This document shows, one piece after another, positions 36,851-47,836 of a DNA stretch of 64,000 nucleotides. Origin of the DNA: Raphanus sativus (lineage: Eukaryota > Streptophyta > Magnoliopsida > Brassicales > Brassicaceae); assembly GCF_000801105.2 (NCBI RefSeq), contig NC_079517.1, positions 17,617,579 to 17,681,578 on the forward strand, in the 5' to 3' direction. The translations under genes and the position numbers were made by a program. Within the stretch, counting starts at the first letter, position 1, and every line of letters starts with the position of its first letter. Below the pieces are notes generated by a model. The model saw nothing but the letters and a program-made list of their open reading frames with translations, made no database searches and was not told where the DNA came from.

Positions 36851-38722
36851 TCTATATTATTAAAACTGAAGTACAAGATTGGAGTGTTTGGAAACTTGAA
36901 TAGGAAGATTAAAAAAATTTATAGTGTTTGGAAACTTGAATAGTAGTCTTAATGAAATTTGTTTGGATACATGAATAGTAGTATCTATTAATTGTGTTTC
37001 CATATTTCACTTAGTTTAACAATTTAATTAATTATATTACCTTAATAATAATTTACATCATTAATTATATTACCATAATAATAATACTTCATATTTTTAT
37101 TTATTAGTTAATCAATATTAACTTTGTGCCAATTATTAAGATAAAAAATATTAAATAATTAGGTTTTTACATATGATTAAACGTTTGGTTTAGTTTATTT
37201 TACTAAAAAAAATTTTTTTAGTTTCAATCGGTGGAAAATTATGTACCCAATAACATAGTTCAAAGATATGTTTTTGTGAATAAAATAATAACTTAAATCA
37301 AAATAATTCTAATGTGTTACATTTATTGCCACTTAATTTTTCACTCCATATAATTATTTTACTTGATAAAAAATTCTTTCTATTTCACTTAATTTAACCA
37401 AACATAGAAAGAATTTTTTATTAATTTATAAAATCAGTTAGATATGAACATTATTTGTCCATTTAGGTACATGTTGTTCCTTTCGGATATCTTTTTTTTT
37501 AAAACCAAATCTCGCTTGAATATTATAAACTTATGTGTGGATTTTGAGTTAGGTCATTCTGGATCTGGATGAATTCGGTTCTAATGTATAGGAACCTTAA
37601 AATATCTAAATAACCAATCTATCTAAAACAGGTTCGGATATTTGTAACAAAAATAGCCATATAACCTGATTCGGTCCAGATCTTTAGAAAATAACCAATG
37701 TATCTAAAACGGGTTTGGATATTTTTAATAAAAATAGCCATATAACCTGATTCGGTCCAGGTCTTTTGAAAATAATCAATGTATCTAAAAAGGGTTCGGA
37801 TATTTGTAACAAAAATAGCCATATAACCTGATTCGGTACACGTCTTTTGAATATCATTAGTTATATTATGATACATCTAAAATATATAACACTAATTATG
37901 AAAAATAAACATTGATGTATAAAAAAACTCTTTCTATTTCACTTAATTTAGCCAAACACATAGAAAAATTTATAAAATCAGTTAGACATGAATATTATCT
38001 GTCCATTTAGGTACATGTTGTCCATTCTGGATCTGGATGAATTCGGTTCTGATGTATAGGAACCTAAAAATATTTAAATAACCAATGTATCTAAAACGGG
38101 TTCGGATATATATTTGTAACAAAAATAGTCATATAACCTGATTCGGTCCAGGTCTTTTGAATATCGTTAGTTATATTATAATACATCTAAAATATATAAC
38201 ACTAATTATGAAAAGTAAATATCAATGTATAAAAATATGTTTCAGGGGCCAATTTAACAAAATATTAGTTGGTTCAGTTGAAATAAATATATTAAGAAAA
38301 TTATATGAACTGAAAAAAAATCAATATAAAAGTATTGTACATTTGGATTCAAAATCATTTCTTTTAACAACAAACTACACAAACATATTGATTTGTATAC
38401 AAATTTAAATTAAAATTTAAATATTTAATTAATATAGAAATATGTCTCATTGTTTAAACAAAATATCAATGTAAAAGTATTGTACAGTTGCGTTCTAAAA
38501 TCACTAATTTTAACAACAAGCCAGATAAATATGTTGATTGGAAAGAAAATAAAACAAAGGTAGAGAAGCACATAGTTTACCAGAGACACTATAAGTCTAT
38601 ATGTGTCGAATTTATTATAAAGGAAATTTTACTAAGATAAATACATTCAATAAATATAAACAAATAATATATTTCATAAAAGTGAAAATATCCGTGCTTT
38701 CAAAGCGCGGATCAAAATCTAG
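36851..38722 (+). mobile_element. Non-autonomous Helitron with internal tandem repeats
   Basis: Starts TCTATATTATTAAAACTGAAG after A and ends CTAG (38719-38722) before T. The hairpin ATCCGTGCTTT/AAAGCGCGGAT lies at 38690-38712. The last 200 bp match the Helitron ending at 9196. A roughly 500-bp internal segment is partly duplicated (about 37370-37870 versus 37917-38190). Confidence 0.87.
37612..37855. repeat. 81-bp tandem repeat, three copies
   Basis: The units start near 37631, 37712 and 37793, each reading GGTTCGGATATTTGTAACAA...GCCATATAACCTGATTCGGT with a few changes. A fourth, separate copy lies at about 38097-38160. Frames on the minus strand give a repetitive 85-residue translation that is not a gene. 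Confidence 0.85.
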
Positions 38723-38755
38723 TTATTCATTAAGGGTATCCAATAAACATATATA

Positions 38756-39060
38756 CAAACTTATCTTATTATTTTAATATCAAACAATAGTCTTTATCAT
38801 ATGTGTACCTCTTTCTTTCTTTTGAATTTTTTTTATTATAATTAAATCAAATATTTATAATCACCCTTATAATAAATTTATATGATAATTCATTAAAAGT
38901 ATAAACGATATTATACAAACTTATCTTAGTATTTTAATATCATACAATAGTCTTTATATACGTGTTCCTCTTTTTTTCTTTTGACAATTTTATTATAATT
39001 AAATCAAATTTTATAATAATTTATATAATAATTTATTAAAGATATAAACAATATTAACCG
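38756..39060. repeat. Tandem duplication of about 155 bp
   Basis: TTATCTTATTATTTTAATAT... at 38756 and TTATCTTAGTATTTTAATAT... at about 38918 begin two diverged copies. Both are AT-rich and non-coding, in the remnant of an older element that ends near 40617. Confidence 0.6.
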
Positions 39061-39250
39061 CTCTAACTTTTCCGTGAGAACTCAGTTGCAAAAAATCACT
39101 TCGTAAATAATAGTATAGATAACTAACATTTAAAAAATTATTTATCATCTAAGTTTTTAATTTTTAATGCTCAGATTTATTTTTTAATCTTAAAATTTTA
39201 GTCTATGTAAAAACTATCAAAATATATTATTTACACGATTTAAATATACA

Positions 39251-40507
39251 CTAGAGTTTAATCCCCACATTCGTGCGGGTGTTTTTCATTTTGTAAAATT
39301 TAAAATTATCATAACTTTTTTAATAAACGATTTACATTTTAATGTTATGTATTGTATAACTATTAAATTTTATTGTTTAGGTTTCTTATTTTTATTAATA
39401 TATAGTGATTTATTTTATGTATTTTACCTTTTTATTATATGTTATTACATTTTTGAGTTTGGTACATATAAATTGAAATAATAAAATTAAAAATATTCTT
39501 CAACATATAATTTTTGAAAAACATATAGCCATAGAAAAAATTTCAACACATCTTAATAACTTTATTTTGGTATAAAATATTACGTAATTAATAAATTTTA
39601 ACCCTTTAATGGTAAATGATAATTTACTTAAATGAAAGCATTTTCAAGAAATTAAATAGGTAATTTACTAATTTAATTTATTTTTCATATATTTATATAA
39701 TACTTATATTTTAATATAATACAGATTATAATTATAAATTTATAAGCAATTAGCATAGAGATTTTTGTTTATAATAAATTTTAATTAATATTTTATTATT
39801 AATCACGAAATAAATTAATTTAGAATTTAATATAAATGTTTTTACAAGTTTAGTAGGATTTTCAAAATTAATTAATCTAGAATTTAATATAAAGTTTTTC
39901 AAAATTTAGTAGGATTTTTTTAGATTTTTTAACAGTTTTTGTAATAATTAAAAATAAAATCCAAATTTATAGGTAAATTAATTTATTATTAATATTCTTA
40001 TTGATTTTTATGATATTATGTAACTAATGAAATGGACCTATTATGAATTCTAAATAGTAGATAAAAATGGTACTTCTCTTTTAATAGAGAAGATTTTCAT
40101 ATGTTTATATAATACTTATATTTTAATATAATACAGATTATAATTATAAATTTATAAGCAATTAGCATAGAGCTTTTTGTTTATAATAAATTTTAATTAA
40201 TATTTTATTATTAATCACGAAATAAATTAATTTAGAATTTAATATAAATGTTTTTACAAGTTTAGTAGGATTTTCAAAATTAATTAATCTAGAATTTAAT
40301 ATAAAGTTTTTCAAAATTTAGTAGGATTTTGTTAGATTTTTCAACAGTTTTTGTAATAATTAAAAATAAAATCCAAATTTATAGGTAAATTAATTTATTA
40401 TTATTATTCTTATTGATTTTTATGTGATATTATGTAACTAATGAAATGGACCTATTATGAATTCTAAATAGTAGATAAAAATGGTACTTCTCTTTTAATA
40501 GAGAAGA
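39251..40507 (-). mobile_element. Helitron with a duplicated 5' third
   Basis: On the minus strand the end is CTAG at 39254-39251, preceded by a hairpin (CCCGCAC/GTGGGG, about 39263-39280). The 5' start TCTTCTCTATTAAAAG occurs twice, at 40507 and at 40095. The sequence 39682-40095 is repeated almost exactly as 40096-40507 (about 412 bp), so the element carries two tandem 5' ends. Flanking A and T fit Helitron insertion at either start. Confidence 0.75.
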
Positions 40508-40624
40508 TTATGTGTAAAATTTAAAAATATTTAACTTATAGATTTATAGTTATCATTATCTTAGATAGTCAAACAAAATAAGTTATGTGATTTCATCCGC
40601 ACGGATTGAAATTTAGTTTTTCTT
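40508..40624 (+). mobile_element. Remnant of an older Helitron-like 3' end
   Basis: ATCCGCACGGAT (about 40594) followed by TGAAATTTAGT resembles a decayed hairpin plus CTAGT end. The LINE below is inserted exactly here: its target duplication begins at 40610. Confidence 0.4.
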
Positions 40625-40750
40625 TTTTTTTTTTGAACGTCTGGAGTTATTATTAATCAAAAACAGGAGTGAAAAACCGGTTTACAAAAACCAACCTTGA
40701 CAACCAAGGCAAACCAATAACAGGAATAATGGCAACATTCTAAATAAGAA

Positions 40751-43700
40751 TCAAAAGCCATTTCCATTCTTTTCTCTCATTATCCGATCATGAAGCCAAG
40801 AGGGACCACCCAAGGCCAAGTATGATTGGAATCTTCCATCCCGCAGAACACTCTTTGCTATATCTCTCGCAATACCATTAGCTGAGATCTTTTCTCCTTC
40901 AAAAGTTAAACTCTCAAAAGATTCCGTTAGCTCTCTGACTCGATCCAGCAAACCTCTGAATTTTGGCCAAAGGTGCGGAGCCTTAATAGCAGCGATCACC
41001 TCTTGATAATCCAGCGCCAATATCACCCTTGTTATTCCTAAGTCTCGTAAGCTTAGTAGAGCCCATATCACGCATCTGAGTTCTGCCACCAGACGGTCAG
41101 GAGCAAACGTGACCGCATCACGGGCATGATGAACTACGTTCCCTTGATGATCTCTCGTGAGCCATGCAACTCCACTATGTAAGTATGAGTTTCTCCAATT
41201 TGCATGGATGTTACACTTAAGAAAACCCTCCTCAGGAGCAGACCACTTATCACATACATCCACTCGTGGGTTAGCGAAAGAGTTTTCAGTTTGAGGACTG
41301 TTCAGCGCAAACCAGAGCTCCACTTCCTCCATCATCAATCGTATAAGTCTCCCGGTGGAATCTTGTGTTTCTGCGTAGAGGATAGAATTCCTATTCTTCC
41401 AAATCGTCCATAATACCCAAGGAACAGAGCGTCTTGTCGTCAGAGACTTTGTCTTGTCTTCCATCACGTTGAAGATGAACAACAAATTTTCTTCAAGTGA
41501 AACACTTAACCTGTCTGGATGCGGTTCTATTCTTGCCTCCGTCCATAAAAGAGAAGCTGTGGAGCATTGAAACAATACGTGATTAATTGATTCAATGCCA
41601 TTGTTGCAGAGTTTACAAGAAGTGTCAACTTGCAAGCCTCTAGATGTAAGCCGTTCAGCAACCGCCAAAGCACCAGATATAGCTCTCCACAAGAACATCC
41701 TAATCTTCGGGAGGGTGGGTATTTTCCAGACTCGTTTCTTTAAAGCTATCTGTGACTGTTCCCGCAATGAAAGTGTGCTCAAAGGTTTCACTTTTGCTTT
41801 CGATAGAAAATCGAACCCTGTTTTAACAGTGTAAGCTCCATGCTTGGAGAAAGCCCATGTATAGCCGTCTCTGAAGTTCCCTGGAGTCATCTGCCTGATC
41901 CTTACGACTTCGTTTGGAGGAAACAACTCTGTTAACATTTCCATGTTCCAATTGCCAGTGGTGTCAATCAAAGAAGACACCTTGAGATTAATGTCTATAA
42001 GAAGTTGTTTGTTGACGGGTCGCCTAGGAGTCTCTTCCATGATCCATTTGTCACACCAAACATATGTATTCTCCCCAGTGCCAATGGATTTGATCAGACC
42101 TTGCTGCAAAAGCTCTCGTCCAAATAAAATGCTCCTCCAAGCATATGATGGCCTATAGCCTTTGCCACATTCTAGAAAGTCTTTGTTTGCAAAGTATCTT
42201 CCTTTAAGGACCTTAGCTAGGAGACTCTGTGGTTCATTAAGAATCTTCCAGGCTTGTTTGGCCAACAGGGCTTGATTGAAATCCTCAATATCACGGAAGC
42301 CTAAGCCTCCTACTTCCTTTGGCTTACATAAGTCTGGCCAAGATACCCAATGAATTTTGTTCTTGTCACTGCATTCGTTCCACCAGAAAGCTGACATAGC
42401 ACTCATTATCTTTTGACAATGATGTTTGGTCAAGCGAAAACAAGACATGGCGTATACGGGAAGTGCCATAGCTATAGACTTTAGTAAAATCTCCTTCCCC
42501 CCAAGTGATAGCGTCTTGGCGTACCATCCAGATAAACGTTTGCTTAGTTTTTCACCTATGAAGGCCAAAAGTTGCTGTTTGGAACCACTGAAGCATTCTG
42601 GAAGCCCCAAGTAGACCCCCGCACCACCCTCATTCTCGATCTGCAGAATCTCTGCAACCAACCGTTTCATAACTGGGTCTATGTCCGCTCCAAAAGTGAT
42701 GGATGATTTTTGGAAATTAATTTCCTGACCAGAGGCTTTACCATACAGCGCAAGACAGTGTAGGAAGTTGGAGCACTCCTTAAGTGTTGCTTTGCATAGG
42801 AATAAGCTATCATCCGCGAAGAGCAAGTGTTGTATAGGAGGGCACTGCTTGGTTAACTTCATTCCGGTAAGATCACCTTGGACTTCTGCTCTGTTCATCA
42901 CATGAACCAACGCCTCCGCACAAAGTATAAAGAGAAATGGAGAGAGTGGGTCACCTTGGCGAATGCCACGTTCCGGTGTGATACATCCATAGGTTTGACC
43001 ATTGAGCAAGACCGTGTAAGTGACTGATCTGATGCAAAGCATGATCCACTGTATCCATTTACTATCAAAGCCCATACGCTGCAGTAGGACTTCCAAAAAG
43101 CCCCATTCAACTCTGTCGTAAGCTTTCGACATGTCGGTTTTAATAGCAATATAATCTCCTTTGCAGTTTGGATTTGTTTTTAACCCATGAACCATCTCAT
43201 GTGCTATCAACAAATTATCTGAGATCAGACGACCAGCGACGAAAGCTCCTTGAGTCGGAGAGACCAGAGCAGGAAGGATGCCTTTCAATCTCGCACATAA
43301 GATATTGGATATTATCTTATATGAGACTGCACATAAGCTAATCGGACGCAGGTCTGTCATAAGAGACGGGTTTGGTTTCTTAGGCAGCAAGCAAAGTTGT
43401 GTGTAGTTCCAATCTTGCGGAATCACACCTTCCGCGAAAAAACTCTGAACCTCTGTTGTCACTTGAGGACCAATGGTTGACCAGAAATGCTGGAAAAAGT
43501 GGCCTGACATCCCATCTGCTCCTGGAGAACTGTCACTTTTGATCGCTTGGACTGCATTTTTAATTTCTGAAACAGAGACCGGTTTGGTTAAGGATGCATT
43601 CATCTGATTTGTCACTCTCGGGGAGAAGTCTCGTAACAGCTCTGCTGCATCAGTGGGACGAGAGCTTGTGAAAAGCTCAGTGAAGTATTGGATAGCGATA

Positions 43701-44884
43701 TCCCCTTTAGCCTCCTCTGACGTGTGTTCTACTCCATTAGAGTCAAAAAGACTAGGGATGTTGTTCTTCATCCTTCTTGTCTTAACCCATCCATGGAAGA
43801 TCTTTGTGTTCTTATCGCCAGCCTGCAACCAGTTGTTCTTGCTTCTAAGCTTCCAGTACTCCTCTTCCTCTTGAAAAAGCTTAGCAAGTTCAAGTTTCAG
43901 AAATATCAATCTTGGCATATTAGGAGCAGGCTTCTTTTCTTCTATCTCTAACTCAGTACGCATTTTATGTATCATCTTCTTTGAGTTACTAGTTTCACTG
44001 CGTTTCCATTTAGAGAGAGCCTTTCGACACGAAACTATACGGTCCGAGACAGAGCTGTCACTGTTGAGATGTGTAGCATTCCATCCTTGACGAACTATCT
44101 CCGCTACTTCCGGCTTGTTACTCCAACGTTTATCATACAAGAAGCGACCCAGATGCCTAGGGCCAGCTCCTGCGACATTCGTCAATATGGGCCTATGATC
44201 AGATCCAAGTCTCTCTAGGTAATGGGTGTGTGATCGTGGGAAGAGGCGGAACCACTCAGCATTCCCAAACGCTCTGTCAAGTCTACATTGCACCCACACA
44301 TTCTCCTTCACACCGTTGTTTATAACTTCTCTAACTCCAACCCACGATAACTTATCACCAGAACTGGGGATTTCTTTGATGCGACAGTCTCGTGCCATTG
44401 TTCTGAAAGGATAAAAGGATGACTCTTCTCTAACAGGTCCACCACTCTTCTCTGAGGTGTTCATCATCTCATTAAAATCCCCAACCAGACACCAACCAGC
44501 GTTCCTGTTCAAGCCTATAGTCTTTAAATTATCCCAGACTATTTGACGTTTGTGACGAACCGGATCACCATATATGAAAGATATGAAGAACTCACGACCT
44601 CTGTACTTTACTCTTGTATCAATGATCCTATCACTTGATGACAAGATGACTACCTCGTACGTGTTCTTCCAAAATAGAGCCAAACCACCACTAAGACCCA
44701 CTGGATCCACCAAAAAACTGTGGTCGTAACCCAACGATCTTCTAAAGCCTTCTACGTGATCACTAGAGTTTTTAGTCTCTAGGAGAAACAGGAAGTCAGG
44801 GAAATGCTCACGACACATTTCCTCCAGACGTCGAACTGTCAGGATGCTCCTCAAACCCCGACAGTTCCAACTGAGCGTCGTCAT
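40751..44884 (-). CDS. LINE ORF2: endonuclease, reverse transcriptase, zf-RVT, RNase H
   Basis: 1377 residues without a stop. The APE-type endonuclease is at residues 1-235 with N7 (WNCRG), E36 (LLETK), D136 and N138 (GDFNE), and D229/H230 (SDHRP). The reverse transcriptase spans about 440-760 with D584 (KTDMSKAYDRVEW) and the FADD catalytic box at 689-692. A zinc-binding RT domain follows (CKLCNNGIESINHVLFQC). The RNase H-like domain is at the C-terminus, where the usual first catalytic Asp in KCNxDASW is His (KCNIHANW, codon 41204-41206). The protein would nick target DNA and copy the LINE RNA there. It overlaps ORF1 by four bases (ATGA), so translation may be coupled. Apart from the RNase H change it looks functional. 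Confidence 0.95.
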   Translation of the reverse strand: MTTLSWNCRGLRSILTVRRLEEMCREHFPDFLFLLETKNSSDHVEGFRRSLGYDHSFLVDPVGLSGGLALFWKNTYEVVILSSSDRIIDTRVKYRGREFFISFIYGDPVRHKRQIVWDNLKTIGLNRNAGWCLVGDFNEMMNTSEKSGGPVREESSFYPFRTMARDCRIKEIPSSGDKLSWVGVREVINNGVKENVWVQCRLDRAFGNAEWFRLFPRSHTHYLERLGSDHRPILTNVAGAGPRHLGRFLYDKRWSNKPEVAEIVRQGWNATHLNSDSSVSDRIVSCRKALSKWKRSETSNSKKMIHKMRTELEIEEKKPAPNMPRLIFLKLELAKLFQEEEEYWKLRSKNNWLQAGDKNTKIFHGWVKTRRMKNNIPSLFDSNGVEHTSEEAKGDIAIQYFTELFTSSRPTDAAELLRDFSPRVTNQMNASLTKPVSVSEIKNAVQAIKSDSSPGADGMSGHFFQHFWSTIGPQVTTEVQSFFAEGVIPQDWNYTQLCLLPKKPNPSLMTDLRPISLCAVSYKIISNILCARLKGILPALVSPTQGAFVAGRLISDNLLIAHEMVHGLKTNPNCKGDYIAIKTDMSKAYDRVEWGFLEVLLQRMGFDSKWIQWIMLCIRSVTYTVLLNGQTYGCITPERGIRQGDPLSPFLFILCAEALVHVMNRAEVQGDLTGMKLTKQCPPIQHLLFADDSLFLCKATLKECSNFLHCLALYGKASGQEINFQKSSITFGADIDPVMKRLVAEILQIENEGGAGVYLGLPECFSGSKQQLLAFIGEKLSKRLSGWYAKTLSLGGKEILLKSIAMALPVYAMSCFRLTKHHCQKIMSAMSAFWWNECSDKNKIHWVSWPDLCKPKEVGGLGFRDIEDFNQALLAKQAWKILNEPQSLLAKVLKGRYFANKDFLECGKGYRPSYAWRSILFGRELLQQGLIKSIGTGENTYVWCDKWIMEETPRRPVNKQLLIDINLKVSSLIDTTGNWNMEMLTELFPPNEVVRIRQMTPGNFRDGYTWAFSKHGAYTVKTGFDFLSKAKVKPLSTLSLREQSQIALKKRVWKIPTLPKIRMFLWRAISGALAVAERLTSRGLQVDTSCKLCNNGIESINHVLFQCSTASLLWTEARIEPHPDRLSVSLEENLLFIFNVMEDKTKSLTTRRSVPWVLWTIWKNRNSILYAETQDSTGRLIRLMMEEVELWFALNSPQTENSFANPRVDVCDKWSAPEEGFLKCNIHANWRNSYLHSGVAWLTRDHQGNVVHHARDAVTFAPDRLVAELRCVIWALLSLRDLGITRVILALDYQEVIAAIKAPHLWPKFRGLLDRVRELTESFESLTFEGEKISANGIARDIAKSVLRDGRFQSYLALGGPSWLHDRIMREKNGNGF

Positions 44885-46668
44885 TGGAGATTGGATGGTT
44901 TCTGGTGAACCATCAAACCTCCAGTAGGCTTTGACATCTTGGATGTTACCTCAGCTTCCCCATCTGCCTTCCTCTTCAAGATGCTTTCAGCTTCCTTTTC
45001 CAACGTCTGTTTGTTATTAGCCTGAGTAGTACGCTTTCCTCGCCTCGTCCATGAGGACGTTTTCCTCACTGAGCCTTTCGATCCAGTACTCTTCACAGCC
45101 GCATCAACTCCACCACTACCAATTTCAAACCCTCCAAAGGCTGGAACTGAGGTTAGACCGAAAGTTTCTCCTTCATCTTGTTGTGTTCCATGCGGTTGAT
45201 CGCTGATTTGAACACGATCACCAACAAATCTTGGCTCTGTATGCACTTCATGTCTCTGTTTCGAAACTACCGTTAAGGCGTTTCCAGTATTAAGGCGTTT
45301 TCTATGTCCCTCAGTATGACTAGAAGATTCTGCAACATCATGAATGGGCTGATCCTGAACTTTGCTGAAATCAAACACCAGTCCCTTGTCCTTGTTCATA
45401 CTTTTGGAAATCGTTGGAGCATCTTCCATCCTCAACCCTGCTCTTTGAGCTATGGAGTCTCTTGATAACTCATCAAGTGCTTTCTTCATTCTGAATTCCC
45501 TTATTCTCCTCTCTTCAGGGTCAGTGCAGTTCATGTATAACTGCATCTGTTCAAACACTTCCGGAGCTATCAAGCCAGTTGGTGGTTCAAAACCCGGGGG
45601 GATTGACGGAGCAAGCAGAGGCATGATATCCTTAGACAACGTATAGTTATGTTGTCGTTGAGACAGACGTTGAAGGTTAACTCCCTGTTGCTTCTCGATA
45701 TCTTTGCCTTTCACCGATCGTGTGCCTTTTAAAAAAGGGCAAGCTTGCTTCTCATGTGATAGTCTGAAACAATGAAAGCACTTTTTCCTAATCCTCTCGT
45801 ACTCAACATCTATCATAGCAGTGCCACCTCCTTTCGGTAGTGTTAGGCTCTTCTTCTCACGCACAGGGAGGCTGAGATCCATAATAATTTGGACTCTGAC
45901 ATAGTTTTGTAATAATGGTTTCTCCGGATCCCATTCAATCTCTTTCACATAACCAATGGCCCCAGCTACCGCATCAATGGTTTTGATTGTGAAATAGTTG
46001 ACTGGAATATTAGATATCCTTATCCATACTGGCGCAGTTTGCAGGAAGTTGCTAGGAGGGCATTCCACCCAACGATCGAGCGCCATCCCCCAATCATCGA
46101 AAGTCCAAAAGCCTTGTTTCAGCACCGTTAGTAGATCTGATTCCAGTTCAAAGATGAACTGAAAGTTCTCCTTCGTCAAGGCAATACCACGGACCCGGTC
46201 GTAGACCTTCCATATCTTCGGCATCTGGCGAAGCATTCTCGCCATATTCTGACACGGAGGGTTGAGGAATCTACCCAACAAGCTTCGACTATTTCGTTCC
46301 ACAGCACTAAAGTCATCATCTTCGGGTAGCACAATAGGAACGTCATCATCCAACGACATCCCTTGCATCACACACGCCAAGCTTTCGTCCATGAGAAGTA
46401 AGAAAATCTCTTTGCGTTGAAAGGTATAGCGCAGTGAGATACACAATAGAGGAGAATAGAAAGGCGGCGTGAAATAGAACCCTAGATAAACACCATATTT
46501 GGATGAAGATTTTAGGAAAATATGGTTGTTTCCAAAAGATCCTTGAAGATTTCCAAAAAGATTTTGGAAAAAATTTGAATAAATCTCTTTGCCGGCAAGG
46601 AAAAAAGCCTTCCGGAGGTTTGCTCTACTCTCATTGGCTATAATGCAATCACCCTTGCAATCGCCCAT
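44881..46668 (-). CDS. LINE ORF1: DUF4283 and zinc-knuckle RNA-binding protein
   Basis: The open frame has 595 codons from 46668. A start at ATG 46392 (MDESLACVMQGMSLDDD, 503 residues) is more likely, since plant LINE ORF1 proteins typically begin this way and the upstream translation looks like leader. DUF4283 covers roughly residues 30-190 (ERNSRSLLGRFLNP...WVECPPSNFLQTAPVWIRISNIPVNYFT). A CCHC zinc knuckle follows (CFHCFRLSHEKQAC). The C-terminal half is low-complexity and basic. The product would bind LINE RNA. Its stop overlaps the ORF2 start (ATGA at 44884-44881). Confidence 0.9.
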   Translation of the reverse strand: MGDCKGDCIIANESRANLRKAFFLAGKEIYSNFFQNLFGNLQGSFGNNHIFLKSSSKYGVYLGFYFTPPFYSPLLCISLRYTFQRKEIFLLLMDESLACVMQGMSLDDDVPIVLPEDDDFSAVERNSRSLLGRFLNPPCQNMARMLRQMPKIWKVYDRVRGIALTKENFQFIFELESDLLTVLKQGFWTFDDWGMALDRWVECPPSNFLQTAPVWIRISNIPVNYFTIKTIDAVAGAIGYVKEIEWDPEKPLLQNYVRVQIIMDLSLPVREKKSLTLPKGGGTAMIDVEYERIRKKCFHCFRLSHEKQACPFLKGTRSVKGKDIEKQQGVNLQRLSQRQHNYTLSKDIMPLLAPSIPPGFEPPTGLIAPEVFEQMQLYMNCTDPEERRIREFRMKKALDELSRDSIAQRAGLRMEDAPTISKSMNKDKGLVFDFSKVQDQPIHDVAESSSHTEGHRKRLNTGNALTVVSKQRHEVHTEPRFVGDRVQISDQPHGTQQDEGETFGLTSVPAFGGFEIGSGGVDAAVKSTGSKGSVRKTSSWTRRGKRTTQANNKQTLEKEAESILKRKADGEAEVTSKMSKPTGGLMVHQKPSNLQ

Positions 46669-46725
46669 CGAGAGAGAAAAAAATTTTTTCTAGGCTCTTC
46701 TACTTCTATCAATTTAGTTTTTCTT

Positions 46726-47637
46726 AAAACAAGAAAATTTTGATAGTAAAATCTGGATAAAATATATTTGATATATATTCTGAAAAATATGGTACCAAAC
46801 ACGCTGTTTGATAGATTAAGAAAACTTGCGTCTTGTCTTCATTGCGTAGCCCTAAAACCCAGGCTATTTATCGTTTACTTATGGTGTGGTTACCTTTTTT
46901 TTTGAAACTCTAAATGAGCTCCAAGTTGTGACTTCCTCATTATAATGAACTTTTATAATCCACCAGACCACGTTGTATCTTCAAGGTGTGGTTACTTTCA
47001 TTTCTGTCAACGTACAAATTGCATATATTAAAAGAAGATACAGCTGCAAGTTTCATATAATACAAGATACAGCCATATATAAGATCAAAGTCAGCCAAAC
47101 TAATGCGTCATTTTTTGTAAAATATTATGTACATTATATATAAGTATTTTTACTACATATAAGTGAAATATAAAAGACTAGATGCAAGACACCGATCATA
47201 GTATTAGGAACAAAAGTTCCACGTTGGCATTGGAAATGATATTTAGTAATATATAAGATAAATGGATCACTTTTTTATCGTTAATTGATTTTAAGTTGGA
47301 AGTTCATCTAACTTAACATAATATCAGAGTACGATCCAAATAATCTAATCTGATCTATCATCGATCCAATCTAAAATCGGCCTATCGATCCTTGCCGAAA
47401 TATTCTGAGATTGACGTTCAAAACCAACATCTCAAAAGAGCGTAATAGGGACAAAAGCCACACATTGAATATTAAAAGAGATATTTAGTAACATATAAGA
47501 TAAATTGACCACTTCACTAATCACTAATTGGTTTTAACGGTTAGAAACCCATCTAACTTAACACATAGTATTATGAAAAAAAAAACTCCATCACGTCAAA
47601 GATCTACCACCAGGTTGATTGAAAAAGCCTGAAGGCT
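46726..47637. other. Intergenic DNA with two diverged LTR-like repeats
   Basis: Two related stretches at about 47205-47325 and 47450-47575 share GATATTTAGTAA(C)ATATAAGATAAAT and CATCTAACTTAACA. The first ends in AACATAATATCAGAG, which resembles an LTR end plus a mutated initiator-tRNA primer site. They may be remains of an LTR retrotransposon. No coding exon. Confidence 0.4.
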
Positions 47638-47642
47638 GGTTT

Positions 47643-47836
47643 TATAGAAAGATATAGAGTATCATTGATATTATTAGCAGATATTGTATATTTATTATAT
47701 AAGATATTACATATATTTGTATCTACATAGATTAGGAAATATCATTAGTATAAATATGTATGTAGTCCTAACTATTATTCTTATGAGGGTCAATATAATA
47801 TTCTTCCCATCTTCTACTCTCATCATATTCTCATTA
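47643..47836 (+). repeat. Left LTR
   Basis: 194 bp, beginning TATAGAAAGATATAGAG and ending TATTCTCATTA. Confidence 0.93.

Larger units (their letters stand above)
40625..46710 (-). mobile_element. Near-intact LINE (L1-type non-LTR retrotransposon)
   Basis: Perfect 15-bp target duplications AATTTAGTTTTTCTT flank it (40610-40624 and 46711-46725). On the minus strand it begins at 46710 (GATAGAAGTAGAAGAGCC), carries a short leader, ORF1 and ORF2, a 3' UTR, and ends in an A-rich tail (T-run 40625-40634 on the plus strand). At 6.1 kb with both frames open it appears recent. It landed in a decayed Helitron end. Confidence 0.95.

Noticed and set aside
37619..37876. 85-codon repetitive frame
   Set aside because: Translation of the 81-bp tandem repeat; period 27 codons exactly mirrors the DNA repeat, no protein family.
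42898..43951. Small frames within the LINE ORF2 region
   Set aside because: Shadows of the 1377-codon ORF2 in other frames.
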